Origin: Tubiluchus corallicola
Lineage: Eukaryota; Priapulida; Priapulimorpha; Priapulimorphida; Tubiluchidae
DNA length: 64,000 nucleotides
Assembly: GCA_030141605.1 (NCBI GenBank)
Contig: JAQGDQ010000002.1
Coordinates: 248,001 to 312,000 of the forward strand
Direction of reading: 5' to 3'
Shown: positions 12,701 to 27,700 of the stretch, in pieces
Layout of the letters: the number at the start of each line of letters is the position of its first letter
How positions within the stretch are numbered: position 1 is the first letter of the stretch
Translations under genes and position numbers: made by a program
The notes under the pieces: generated by a model
The model's input: the letters and a program-made list of their open reading frames with translations, nothing else
The model's database searches: none
What the model was told of the DNA's origin: nothing

Positions 12701-15700
12701 GAAGGATTCTTTCTTATTTTCCCAATCGAATTTAGGCAAATTTATATACTACACGTAACTTCGTTTTCTATTTTATATGACACTTTTTGACAAGCTTTTA
12801 AGCTAAACCTATAATACATTACGTGAAGCTATTGGGATGCACTGTTTAAGCTTCTCCAACTTCCACAAAATGCACTTCTAACTTTTTGTTATCGCCGATA
12901 ACAAATTTTTTAAGTTATAGACTTCTGCACGAGATATTTCTGGTACAGAATGAACTAAACAAGTGGTACTGATGTTGCAGATTAATTAACAACCTGAACA
13001 ACTAAAGTTTTTTCCTTTATAGAATTGTAGAGATTCTATCTGAAACCCTGTTTTCGTCATCTGGTTGTATTCAGTCTAGGCATTAATTACTATTCTGCGA
13101 CGACGAATTACTTATTTATTTGTTTGTTAAAGAAGTGATGCAGGCGATTTCACACTGGTGAATTTTCTGTTTGAATGGTGTGGACTCCACTTACACCTTT
13201 AAAAGTATCACCTATAAAATTACTAGCGATCGCATGATTGCTTTCAACATTTTTTAAACAAGTATATAAGGCAAAGCATTAGAAAAAGTAATAGTTGCTA
13301 GATGTGATAAGTTCTTTTGCACAACCGATGCACAATTTGGTTTCAAAAAAGTCCCACGGAACTCGACTGGCAGTATTTACCTTTAAAGAAATTGTGGACA
13401 CTTACATGGACACGCCAGATTATGCGTGTCTTTTAGATGCTAGCAAGACCTTTGATATTGATTATTAGTTGCTGTTTAAAAATTACAAAAACGTGGTTTT
13501 TACAGCAACACAATAAACTTCTTAGCCACTTCAATGTTTTTATACTACATTCTTAGTATACTACTACGGTTTTTATATCGAAAGGTGTTGTTCTTTCGTC
13601 TTTATTGTTCAGTGTTTACTTTCATGAGTTATCTGTAAAATTGAATGTGTAAAAGTGTACCATATTGTCATCTTGCAGAGAATATATTATTAGTCACATA
13701 ATATTTGCTAATCACATTGTTTTATTCGTAACATCTGTTGTTGTGCGACAGGATCTTCTGAATACTTGCAGTAGTTTTACCAACTTCCCCCCCCCCCTTG
13801 ATAACGCTGCACTGCCCGTGAGAATTTAGGAGAAATATCTTGACCATATAATTTGCACTAAACTAAGCGATAACTGCAACACTTATATATGGATAAACTC
13901 TTTAATTTTAAACTTAAAATTTGCCGAATTTTTGTATATCAAACTGAATGTTGTACAATGCCAATGAACGTCAATTTTCTCTTTGGCAAACACGTGCAAC
14001 ACACTTGTGAAATGTCTGTACTGATGAAATTTATGTTCATTTGTGATGTCATCACTAGTTGGGCTCGGTCGCATTTAATTAAGTTTTTAACCTATTATTT
14101 AATTATTGGAAAAGGCTTTATCATTATCATAGGTGTTAAAATGTAAACTTTTCATAGTAATTCAAATTGGGGTCGGATATGAAAAATCATCCTGTTTTCC
14201 TTTAAAGTATGATTGCAGTACTTCATTCTACCCAATTTTAGTCACATTCGCAGAAGATATATATATATGTATGTATGTATATATAAGAGATATAATACAT
14301 ATATATATACATATAAAATACAAACACTAAAATGAAATAAAATACAATACAAAAAATACAAGATTATATATATATATAGTTACATACATATTACATATAT
14401 TATATATGTAATATAATATTACATATATTGTAGTTGTTGACGTAGTAGTTGTATTATATATGTAATATGTATGTAACTATATATATAATCTTGTATTTTG
14501 TGCATTGTATTTTATTACATACTAGTGTTTGTGTTTTATAGGGTCTTAGCTACCGAAATATAAAATTGAATTAAATTTGAATTGAGTTGAGTAATGTCGT
14601 ACACTGGTTACTGTCGGACAATGAGCTTCAGGCTTTGCTAAAGTTACAAACAATTATGTAAAATGTTTTCCTCTCTTTAATTAATAAAAAAACGAAAAAA
14701 GCAGTGTCTATACACTAATTTGTTATTTTTATAAAGGCTGAAGCTCATTGTCCGACATTGCGTATATTAGCCCATTTTGACATTTGCAGTATGATCAATC
14801 ATTAGTTATTGAGTCTAAAGCGATTAACAGCTGTTAACAATGCTTTTTACCATCTAAAAATTCGCAAAGAAATTGCAGAGCTAGTATAAGAGATACTGGT
14901 AAAAATAGTGGCTGAGTGCTTTTTGTACCCTACTGCCCAGGCCAGGATCTATCCTGGAAAGCCGTACAGGTACAGTAACTTCAAGTTTCGGGCATTGCTA
15001 CTTTTGCTATTGCAAATGTATTGGTGACATTTGCAGGTGGCAGTTCTTTTAAATAGTTTAGAAAACATGATATTTTTTCAAATTAAGGCTAGTTTTCAGT
15101 TATAGATAAAAAACAATTGGGATCGTTAATAGACTAAAATTTTATTACCTCAAATTTTCGCGTCTTTGTCGACTGTTGTTGGTCCTATGTAAAAGTATGC
15201 CTTCCTTTCCGGCAGATAGATTCATTGTTGACGGCAACGACTACTAGGTGCGCCACTGACCGCTGTCAGCAACTCACGGAAACATCTGGAGCTTTCCTTT
15301 TCCATTAAGTAAAGCACTCGAAATTTTATCACATTTTCTGATCCAGGCTCTTGGCAAAAGTTAATCCCTTTTCTGTAGAGTTCCCTTACAATTTCTGCTG
15401 ATCTATGTTCGCATCGCTACGATGTTTATTGGGTTTCAGACAGCTGAATCGTGCTTTAGATTACCAATTAAATGAAATCATGAAAACATATGTCTTCCAG
15501 TAGCACTATTAACATTACTCATCCATTTACCTCATTTACTAGTAGTACATACATACTGAAAAAGTGCTTAAGAAGAACTTGAGTACGTGTAACAATCTTA
15601 TTAATATTATTCTTAGTATACTTGGTAAAACTAATTCATGTCGCCCCCTCCCTTTCTTATAATTACTTCCCAGTAGCTAGTAGCAAAAGCCATAGACTGA

Positions 15701-18700
15701 GGATTGATTTGTTAAGCGTACAATTTTGTAATACAAGTTATCTGTTAGTTTTGCTTTATTTTTATTAGCTTTGGCAACATAAGTTTTCAAAGACAAATTG
15801 TTAGTGTAGATTTTTACACAATTTACAGTGTTTTTAAATTTTAATTTTTTTATTTTTCTATAACTAAGAAAAATTCATTCATGATCCTGGTATGGTTTTA
15901 ATGCGCTGTAGTTACATGAATGTATTCCGTTAATTAGTTTTATTTAGGCCTGTGTCTAAACCAAGCTAAGCGTAAGATTGCAGTAAAACTCCAATCGAGT
16001 ATCCAATCAGAAATACTGAAGCATTCTTTTAGAAGCGCCTAAATAGCTTTTAGAGTTTAATCGAAATACTTATCAAATAAAAACTAAAAAACTTAATGGT
16101 GGTACGTCAACAAACAATTACTTGAGTACTAAAGTCAGTTTTAACTAACAGTTTCTAAATATAATAGATATTATGCTGTTATTTAAAACAGCCCATCCTT
16201 GTACATTTGCTGGAACGAAAAAATGATCAAAATAAATCACTTTACCTAGGCTTATTACAATATTTAGCAGTACTTTTAATTGCAGTCAAACTTCATTTTC
16301 CTCGTTTGCTAAGCTGTGCTTGAGAGCGTGAAACTGAGTGACCTCCTGTGCGTACTCGGTTGTGTAGTTAAGCAACGCTGGCCTGGTTAGTAAGTAGGTT
16401 GGCGACCACCAGGAAACCATGTTCTAGATGTTTTCTTCTGTCATGTTGCTTGTCTATTTAAGATATGTATCCGAATGCGGTTACATTATATCAGCCGTTT
16501 TAACCTTTATATGTGCTCATTCTTGATATATGTCTAATTCCCGTCCTGCCAAAGCTATCAGCATTACAAGTCCCTCGTCTTGAAGTGCGAAAAGCTGCTT
16601 GAAAATTTCACGAAAAGCTTGATAACGTTGAAAGCAACCTGCGTTAGCTAAAAAGAATAGTGAAATATACATCTGTCCTTAATTTTGTACAAAGTCACCA
16701 TCAACTGAAATGCATTATTTATAAATGCCACCTTTCCGATGAAACAATTTTGCCCATTTCCCACTGCATCGCAACAATGATCCCACGAATTGAGAAGATT
16801 GAGGAAAATGGTGAACAATCTCTTTCAATTGTCGGTTTTCCTTGTGTGCAGTGAAATTAAAGCTGATATTATTGAATCATCGGCTATACTGTAAGCGGAC
16901 TTATCGACGTAATTCAACAGAATGGAATTGACGCAGACGTGTCAGCAAACACTAATCCTCGAAGATTCGCTCCATTTAAATCTTTACTTAGCAGCTTGAA
17001 GCATGCCAACGCAGTTTACCAAAGCGCCTTCTTGTCAAAAATAAGCGTTTAGAATGTCATAAATCATTGTTTAAAAATCATCGTGGCATAAATAATTCGT
17101 ATTATATGACCTCGCAAGATTTAGAGAATTTAACATTTATTTGGTACTGTTCTTGACATTTTTATGACTAAGTCATTAAATTATAATGAGGTATGAAAAA
17201 TGGAGTAACACCTTATTCAAATTTCAGCGATTAATTAAGCTGCAGAAGTGATTTTTACACGTAGTTTTCTTCCTAATAATGTGTATGTCTTTGCTGCTCG
17301 ATGTTATTGTTTGAAACGATCTATATTATATAATGCATATCTTTATTTGAATTCTTCATGACGGCAGATTCTCGATAGAAATATCCTTGTTACGAGAGAT
17401 CTTGTGTTTTGTCGTTTCCGAGCCTTTCTTGTTTTATGTATCTCATTCTATAACCTCAGCAAAAACCTAAGTGTTTAGAGTAAAAAGTCTGTATAACTAA
17501 ACTAGCAGAAACACTTCTGAGTCCAATGAAGTCAAGAAATTGAATTTTCGATGCTAGGTTTTAGAAACGAAGCAAGTTTTGTTACATTTACATTCTGTAA
17601 AAATAGCAGTTCGCAAATCACTAGCTTATAAATATTAATTTACGGAGATTATTTTAGGCTACTGATGCTTGCGGGGGTTGTGAAATTCCGAAGTAATTGT
17701 GTGGCTTTCTTTTATATTAAGCTGAGCCCTTCGATCAAGAGGTGTGCTGCTAACTGATGTAACTTTATGTCGTGATTCAAAACATATTTCAAAATTCACT
17801 GATTTCCCTCTTTATATTTTGCCTCAAAAGTTTGCAATAAAGGAAAGCGTCTGCATTCAGCAGTTAGTAAAGAAAGAGTTGTGACACATTTCTCATCGGA
17901 AATTCGATCAAGCTTCAGTGCAATCCAATTGTCAAAGAGACATGGGTCTTGCGCAACTGATTTTGTAAAAGCAATACATTCGTTCGTTTTTAGTGAAATT
18001 GGCCAAGCTATCTGAAATTCTAGAATGTAGAAACGGAAACGGAAAGAGAATTGGAAGCTGCATGTATGAGTAACTTATTAACGTGTTTCTTCTGATCGTT
18101 ATCTATAAACTGCTACACTAATACACAGTTTATGACAAATATCAGCAATGCAAAAGACTTTGATGTTAACTGGTTAGGATTTTCACGTAACACGTTAAAA
18201 CTCATTTATTTTTAAACGATGAAGTCTTCTTTTTTTATACATTAGATGAGCCTGTTGATATCATATTTTATAAACGAGATTATCTTAAGCAAAATCCACA
18301 TAACTCGACACATATTCTTTTCTGTTAGGTGAATTATAGAAGTTGTTGTTTTTCCATGAATTCGATTCACGTGTGACACGCATTCACCCATGAGGTAAAT
18401 GACCTAAAGCTAATTAGCTGAATGATACGAAGAAAATTAGCGAGTACACATACACACAGGCACACGTTAGTTGTGGTTGACATAGACGTGCTTCTACTAC
18501 TTGACAAATGGCAACAGCTAAAATACTGCAGCTAAAATACATCAATCTTCAGCTTAGTAGATCGAACACGGAACTTGTCGTGTAACGAACGAATCAAAAT
18601 TTGTCTCGCCATTGCGTGATACGGAATTTGTTCAGCTTTATCTTGCTTAGTGTCCAAATTTGTTTCCCTGTATCTCGGAAACTGTCTTTTTGTTAATTTG

Positions 18701-21700
18701 TTAGTTTTATTAACTTGAAATAATAAAAACCATATCTCGTCTGTACCAAGGGCAGTACTGCTAGGTATCACTATGTCTGCGTAGGTACTTCATAAACTAG
18801 TGTGAATTGAATATAATCCCATTGTTGGTTAGATTTGCTAGAATACGCTTAATGTTTTAAGCGTAGAAAACCTTAGCTTGAATAAAGAAACAGTGAAAGT
18901 AGATGTTTGTGTCCTGGAATATAAGCATTACTTTGAAAAGTGGTTTATTCGACGTAAACACATTAATCTCAAGAGATTATTAATGTCACATACACGGTAA
19001 CTTAATGACGCCGAACTGACGTTTTTCCACGTTTTGCTGAATAATATCGGTCCATTATTATTTCTACGTATTTGGTGCACACGCTTCGGTCAATCAATAG
19101 GCGCTATCACGTTATTACTACTAGCCTAAGTCGAAACGTGCGAAAATTTTTTGAATGAAAACCTTTTTGTCAAACGCAAACAAGAACTGTGCACGTCATT
19201 TCAATAAATCAGAGAGAAGACGATTTCAATGCGTGAAAGCCTTTTATAAAAATATAACTTGGATTTAGCTTTATTAATACTTATGAGTAGTACGCGTGAA
19301 ACTACGCGTATAATGTTTGACTCTGTTTGTCAGCAGTAAGAAGGCTGATGGATGAACAACTCGGTATAGTAAAGTACCAACAAGTTAGACTCGAACTATT
19401 GGTCAACTGAATTCGACATGGTGAACGAAAAATCTGACTGTTAATAGATGCGAAATTTGTTCAAGCATATACGTTCACGAAATTCATGACGATCTGTTAA
19501 AAAAATCCAATCCCGTCAGTCGATGCAGAATTCGTGACACGATGTTCCTCTAACGTTTCATGACGATCCGTTGCGAACTCGTAGAGCCCTTTCACCAATA
19601 AGTCGTCCCCTAACAACAAGAACAACACCATGCAGATGATTAGCTCTCGACCAAAAATTTATTTGCAAACGTCAGAAACTTGCAATTTTCACTTACTATC
19701 ATATAATTCTGCCGTCTTTCCTTTAATCCTTGTCCGCTTCAAACTTACAGAAAATCGTTTCTGTAGAGCTTGCTCAAAACTTAGGAAAGTAGGCCTACCG
19801 TGAAAATATAAACATTAACCCTATGCGCGCAAGGCAGACGTTCTGGCTTGTTTCAGATCTGATTAGTGAAAATGTTCACACAGTAAGAAAAGTCAGGGCC
19901 TGTCATTGCTTTTCCATAACTACATGTGAAGTGATCTAAGAAACCCACGCAGCAGCAGCAGCAGCAGGAACGCCTCGCGGACCTAATCAAGCATTTTTAT
20001 TACAAACTGGTAGAGGCCGTAGAGCATTTTTATAGCACAGTGGATGCAAATTGAGTGCGTACCCAAATGTAAGTCGTTTTAGGGTTGAAACGGACTGAAA
20101 ATGCCAGGACGTATCTTCGACTCCCTTTTCAGTACTTACAGCCAATTTAAAATTCGGAAAACTTAAGGAAATTTTCAATAGATGAATTAGTTTCATTTTT
20201 ATAACACTTTACTAAATTTAATTTTGTAACTATAATTATTAATAACATAAACAAGATTTAAGATTGTAGTATAAAGACTGCAAGGAGGACTCATCTACAC
20301 TATACTAACATTGAAGTAGCATTGAGAGTGTGAAATTAGTTTGTTAATACTTGTTCGTTATTCGGAATTTGAAAGACTAATTAAACAATCTAATTTTTGT
20401 TTGTTAGAGCAAAATCATTGACCAGTTACGTTCCATAGATTATAAATTTGGATGCTCTTGGTATCAAGCTTAATGCGTTTGACAAACATCTAGATAATAT
20501 TGGGCCATAAATTAGAACTAGCCAATTTTGATTTTATGAGAGAACAATAAACTTGGCCTGTTACTATAAACTGTCAAGAAAGTTGAGCGCATGACAAGCG
20601 CGGTGACATTTTTCTTTGCGCAATTTCTAGTTACTTTATTATTAAGTTTCGGTTTTCCCTTATTAACTCTCGATATTAAGGGAAACGACCAATGGTGTAA
20701 TCAATCCACAGTTATCCAAAAAAATCGTTTCTATGCTTTGAGAAATTTAAGATTAATTTTTGTTCATTGACGACTACAGGTTTAAACGTGAATAATATTG
20801 AATGAACTGGCAAACTGATGCTGTCCAGAGTTAAATCCATAGTTAATTTAGTTCCATTCTTATCAAGGACTTTCTGAGGAAACAGAAAATGCAAATTTGT
20901 TCGAGACACGCTTTATCCTCATAGGGCTGATACTGCTCCCGCTCTTGACGTTGCTCATCACGTATGTATTGCTTGTTTCCACTTCCCGCTCTACTTCCGG
21001 CAAGCATGATCAGCTGATGATTTACTCTGAACTATCATCACGCAAATGATATGTTTTTTAATCATTGAAGCTATAAAGGGTAAAATTATATTCAAAACAA
21101 TATTAGTAGTAGAAGGGCATCCATTTCTTCTTAAGCAAAATCGGACCCAAGCATAAACTATAGGTCAAAACAATCTACTCTTTAAAATGTTGAAAGGAAA
21201 CATACGTTTTTTTTAAAATTAACTTACGTGAAAGAATTATTACCGCATAAACACAATTTCACATTCGCGCCACTAGTTCTTCGCTATTACATGCATTTCG
21301 CCTTGACTAGTTAGACGGACACTACCCTCTGCATTTCGGAAACGCATTGCACAAAAACAGGTGCTGTACCGCTCAGTTCAGGTGTGTTAGTTTGTGACAA
21401 ACTACACACGTTCGACAGCTCATGCGTGAGCACAGCGGTAAATTTGAAATTTGAATAGTTTTAGTACAGCACACTGAATATCTTACAGTAACACTGTACT
21501 TCAATTTGCGCTTTCGCAGACACGCTCGTGGAATATAACTGCTGTTGAAAATTATATTAATTTGTGATATCATCAATAGTTGGACTCACCTGCCGTTAAT
21601 TAAATTTTTAATCTATTATTTAATTATCAAAAACGCTTTTGCAGTGTTAATTATGTTAAAAATATATAGTTTTTATCAGACTTGAAAATAGGGTAGTATA

Positions 21701-24700
21701 TGAGAAATCATCCTGTCTTCCTTTAATAGTTTCTCTTTCTTGTCCAAAAGAATGGTTTCACGTACTTATTCCTACATATCAACATACAGCACCTATTTAT
21801 TATTTGCTAAAGTTATAAAGTAGAAACTAGCGTGAATTAAAGTTGAAATAAAAAATATGTGTCGTCGTCTCGCTATTCGAGGTTTTCTGGCTCTCATAAC
21901 AGTTTATCCTAGCACATGTTGCATACAATTACGGCTTTACGTTGACATCAGTGTCGTCGCTGTCGACATCATAGTCATCATTGTGGTTGTCACTTGTCGT
22001 AGGCGTCATCTTCTCATTTCTTACTTTAAGGGGGCGTACAGCATTTTTAAGATGATTACCGATGTAAAATATTATCTTGTTGAGCATTTTCCATAGCACT
22101 GTAACGACGCATTATTTGTTGTCAAAGCGAAAGAGTTCTTGGTATAAAAGATAAAATGCATTACTTATGGAACAAGCCTACACCACTGGCTCATTTGTGA
22201 TTTTTCCCCATCAATTGAATAGTAGGTGTTACATTCATAACATTCGTCTTTCGATCGTTTGTAAATCACTAAACTGATGAATCATTACAAAGCCATGCAG
22301 TTTAATGTGTAGTGACAAAATGCTTCATAATTTATTAAAAGTCTAATGTAAATTGAATTTAATCTGTGAAAATCAGTAGACAATATTGTAAACGGAAAAA
22401 AAACAATTGAATCGACATTTAATGAACTTCTATTGAATTGCAGTTTGACTACACCTACAAATAGAGGGGAAACGCGCGTGATTGTGCACAAGCTAATTAA
22501 CGAAGAGCATCAAAGCACAAAGATAATAACAGCTGTACGTGAACCAAGTAATTAGTAGAGAAGAAAATCTTTTCAACCTTAATTGCACCGCCTCGGTATA
22601 GTATATCTAGATATCAACATAAATAAAGAGAATTTTGTGGATAAGAAAATTCAGGTTAGTTCATACATTTTCGGCGACAGAATCGGCTGTGTCATGTGAC
22701 AGTTCTAGAAAAGGATAGCAATGTAGCAGTTTAAACATTATGATATAATGTGGCAATGCATAAACGTTAGCGAATAACTGCTGGATACTCGTTAAGAATA
22801 CTAGCTGCTTAATACTAACTCCAACAGCAGCTGCATAAATTAACGGTCGTAAAATTAAAAATTTATCAAGTTATATTTTCCTACAAATTTCTGTTGAAGA
22901 TGATGAAAAGTTTACTTGTTTATTTTTAGCGATAAAGCACATATACACGTAGCGCAGGTTGTCGAAACCTAGCAGTTCTTATTTATTAAAAAAATTGAAA
23001 GAAGATTTTCTTTGAGTGCTTAATTTATTTGAAAATGCTTTGTGGTTGTATTTTCTAAAATTGCTCCTCGGGTAGCTTCTGAGCTACTTAGTTCAAAAAA
23101 ATGTTAGATTCTTGGAAATGATTAAATCAACAAAAAAGCTGTATAGCAGCTTTGTAAATCAAGAGATTCAGTATGACCTTTTCCACACAGCCATGTTGAC
23201 AAAGTAAATCTCCAATGAGCATGGCTTCCTAAACCATTATTTACATAGGTAAGGTTATAATAATAGAATGCCATAACTTGTATGTAAACATGCCTGATGA
23301 ATATTTATACAGCTTAAACGTCCTTGCAATAAAGGTTGTGTGCTTGGTACTTGAAGAATAATAAACGTAATCCTGTGACAAAAGGTCCATGTTGCAATAA
23401 GTTTTGATAACATAGTTTTGCAGTTTTGTGTCTATATGTAGTCGGATTCTGAAAGCCACTTTATTTAAGCTCAGGACTCGCAGTGCCATTCATTTCACTT
23501 TTTTTATACAGTCTAGTTCTACCTTCTCCCTTATATTTTCAAGTTTTTGGTTACAACAATAAAAAGTTTAGTCATGGGATATTATAGTCCAACATATAAG
23601 CCAGAAATGCAAATAGATAATAAAAAAAAACAGTGAAACATTACGCAAATTTAAACATACTTGTGGTCTCGTTTTTATCTATCCTTTCTCCTCTTTTATA
23701 ATCTCTTATCTTTCCTTTATTCTCTATTCACCATTGTGCTATATTGTCCCTGTACATAAACTAAATATATAAACCTACACTTCACCGCGTACTGTGCAGT
23801 TATAACAGTGATTTTACATTTTATATTTAATTATTCACGCTTTTGCAATATACATAAAAACTGTATTATTGTTAAAATTGTTCATGCTGCTACAGAACGT
23901 GCATGTCTACTGTAAGGTTTCCAGTTCGAATCCGATTTGGAGACTCTTAATGTCACTTTCTGTTTTTTAGCAACCAAATATTTTAAGGTGCACTGGTAGC
24001 TAAGATAATTGACTTTTAAATTATTTTAACGACTCGAAAAAAAGTTTTTAAGTTTGTAACGGTCATACTGGTAACGGTAATACAGCTTTTAGATTGGTTT
24101 TGATTTGCTGACATGTCTCTATTTATTGGACCGTCTGTGACGTGTTTAGACCAAGAAATTGCGCTCTGAATCACTTATAAAGCTTCGCATGAAGCTTATC
24201 GTCTATCTTATAGCCTCGTCAACGTATAACGGACGAATACAAATTGGTTTATACTGTAAGGAACTTTAAAACCTTTAACTGGCTTCACTTCTTAGACATA
24301 ACATGGAGATAGGAAGGGAGGTATGAAAGTGCAATCGAAAATGTCTATGGTTTTACTTCCTACATCATCAATAAAGTACATATGTTCAGAAGAAACAAAT
24401 TCGTAGTCGACGGTCTGAATGTTGAGTAATTATAACAATGTTTATCACCATTCTCCATAGGTTAGCTAATAATGGTTCCTGGAGAATACCATGAGCTGTT
24501 GCAAACTCTGTAGAGTTAGAAAATAGAACAACTCCAGCTTAAATTTAGCTCTTGTTGTGAAATGTTCTTTGGGGTACAGCCTAATAGCCTTATAGAGCAG
24601 AGTAAGGTCTAGAACTGGAAATAGGTTTGTTGCATGGGAGGGAGGAGGGGAGGTGAGAGTGCCGCGTTTACAGAACCCTATCTCTACATAGAAACGTGAG

Positions 24701-27700
24701 AAATCGGAAGAATTTGTTGATTAAAATTAATAAGTTACTATAGTTTAAAGTCCACACTTCACCCGAGAACACACGTAGCATGCAAAAAAAATTATATTCT
24801 TAGAGAAAACGTTTAAAACGTCTTTAAAAGTTACAGTATTACAGAAAAATAATTAGGTCAGTTAAAGTCGCAAAAAGTTTCTCATATTTTTGTGCTAATT
24901 TAAAAGTAGGAATTTTATTAACGCATTAACAATAAAAATAAGAAAATTATTGTACACTTATTAAAACAAATTAAACATTCCACACAAATGATTAATTTAC
25001 AATGAATCAGAAAAATAAGACCGCGCGTGAGTGTCGTGAGCGGTCAAGGCTAAGTATCAATACAAAATTATTACCTTTTCTTACGTATAGTATGATGAAG
25101 TAACTTTACCAAAAATTACCTTAAAAAGCCTTAAAAAAAGTCACTGAAGCGCACCCACTTTTCCAACATTAATACGTCGGACAACTATATACTTGCACTA
25201 CTCACTGTAAACCATTACATACACAGTTTAGTATAAAGACAAATTCAGTGAACTTAAAGCCAAGTACAACATCAACAAATCACAGCAGTAGACATGCCTA
25301 AAACTAAATACAAGTAAAATACTAAATACTAACTAAACTAAATACAGTTAAAAAGTCTTGCTATAACAATTTGATATAAGAGCCCTCTTATATTGTTTAG
25401 GCACAGACATACGTAAATAACTTAAATGATAATACTGCAGTTGTGACTCTCTTTATATTCAATTGTTTTACTGTAGTTGGATATTCTTTACCCGGAGGTA
25501 TTTCCTGAGAAATCAAACGTTTGTTTTCATTGGTATAGTATTGCATAAAAATAAGTCTAGCAAAACATTTCTTATATAATTTTTTTTAAAAAATACAGCG
25601 TGTCGTAGAAAATTATCAGTATCATAGTTTTACATTGTATAAGCTACACATTTATTTAACATTGCATCATTAATGTATTGCTGTATGTATTAAGTTAAAA
25701 CTTTGACTACAACTCGAGGCCGAATGATGAAAAGGCGTATTTTAAAACAAAAGATTAAAATCATCACAACAGCGTTACATGCGCTGTTATGTGTATTTGG
25801 TTGCCCATTAATTATGTAAAGGTATGGCTTATTATTGCCCATTTTTGTAACCGTTATTGAAGTACAAAGTAGGTCTGCCTTGCACGGCTTGCAGCACGAA
25901 CCTTTGCGCGTTTGTTGAATAAAATAAAATAAACAAGCATTGAAAATTTGTGCCTTGCAGGCAGATTGAAGGATAAATTTGCAAGTTCCACAATGCTGGT
26001 GCCACATCTCCTGTCTACGTGCACGCATATATCTGACTTCAAACAAATTTTGTAGCCATGCAAGCAGCATCCAAGATAATGAAGGGGAAACTCAGGAGGA
26101 AAGGCGTGCGGTTCACAGTGAAGCAAATTATTTACACGGTGTAATTTTTCTCCGCGTGAAATTCAAGATTTTAAAAGCAAGGAAGACAGACGACCGTTCC
26201 ACAAATTATTTCAGAATTTCAGCAGGAATGTGAGACGTGTCTCTGGTAGAACTGTATTTATCAGCATAGCTTTCTGAGCCATGTAAAGGAATTCATAAAA
26301 ATGAAAAACGCCTTTTAAACGTTTTGTCTTGGAGATAGGAGAGGTCATTTAGCAGTAATATCAAGATAAAACTAAAGGTATTCATTACTAACCAAGCATA
26401 ATCTGAAGTTAAAGTTAAATTTTTCGCAGACAACTAAGAATAAAATATAATATATGAGAATCGAAACATAATGCCTAATAATTTAGCTATTAATTGTATT
26501 ATGGTGACTACATATATATAAACGACCCTGGGGTTATTGTGCAGTTGTAATAAGAAACAAACAACCTAGCTGCATTATTGTGTAGAAAAAAAGAGTATGC
26601 ATAACAAGTTCCATTCGAAATGCTGGTCGAGATACTCGCTGAACTGAAAATCGGAACGTCAATGCCGGTATCTTGAATTTAAAGTCGCATATCAAAAAAT
26701 CCCATTCTGTCTGCTCGCATTAAATAAAGTTATGATTTTATTAGTGTGCGCGCAAGAGACCCACGGACTAATCTTTCACAGTTGCAACAGCTGATCTGCG
26801 CTATCTAGAACGGCAATGTCATTATTTGCATGCCATACGCATACTCCCACTGCAATTAAAGTAATGATCACACGTCCGGGAAGCCTTGTAGACTGGTACT
26901 ATTGCACGTAATAGCTTGGTCATTTAGACCTAAATAAATTGAAATAACTTATAACATATACAATTTAATTTAATTTAGTTTATTCTTTTATTTCAGCTCG
27001 TAGACATACATACGTACGTCCGTCCGTCCGTCCTTCCGTCCGTCCGTCCGTACGTACGTACGTACATACATACATACATACATACATACATACATACATA
27101 CATACATACATACATACATACATACATACATACATACATACATACATACATACATACATACATACATACATACATACATACATACATACATACATACATA
27201 CAAAAATAGTCTTAAGCCATATAATACAATACACAGAAAATATAAAAAACTTAGTTACATAGATAAAAAACACAATTTACGAGTTAAGAAAGATTAAAGA
27301 GAAAGTTGATTAAAAAGGTCATTTACGTAAATGATACATTTATAAAAAATACATTAAAATTTCATTCCAGTGGGCAAAAATGTCTAAATTAATAAAAGCA
27401 TCAGAGTGGAGAACAACATGGATTAAAATATTATTGACAGAATTAAAAAATTTGAGTTCTAGGCTTACAGACACTTTTATGCGTGATAACTTTAAAATGG
27501 TAGATATTGTTCTGTACACAGATTGCGGAGGCTCGAGTGCCGCCTCTAAATTTAAAAAAATTACCAAGGCAGTATAGTGTGCAGCTTTCAACTTATTAAA
27601 ATTGTGTACATTATATTTAATCCATAGATTAGAACAATAACACGACGAGCAGTAGAAACTGAGTAGAATACGTTTAACGTCAGATGTACAGAGTGATAAA

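Noticed and set aside
16332-16430. A functional 5S rRNA gene
   Set aside because: Many mismatches across the internal promoter and no terminal stem or terminator run.
25690-26233. Frames of 84-126 residues on both strands
   Set aside because: No motif or coding signature; the longest has unusual Cys-rich composition but no recognisable pattern or splice context.
26980-27273. Overlapping 68-97 residue frames made of MYVC repeats on the minus strand
   Set aside because: They are translations of the TACA/TACG/TCCG microsatellite in several frames; no protein is indicated.
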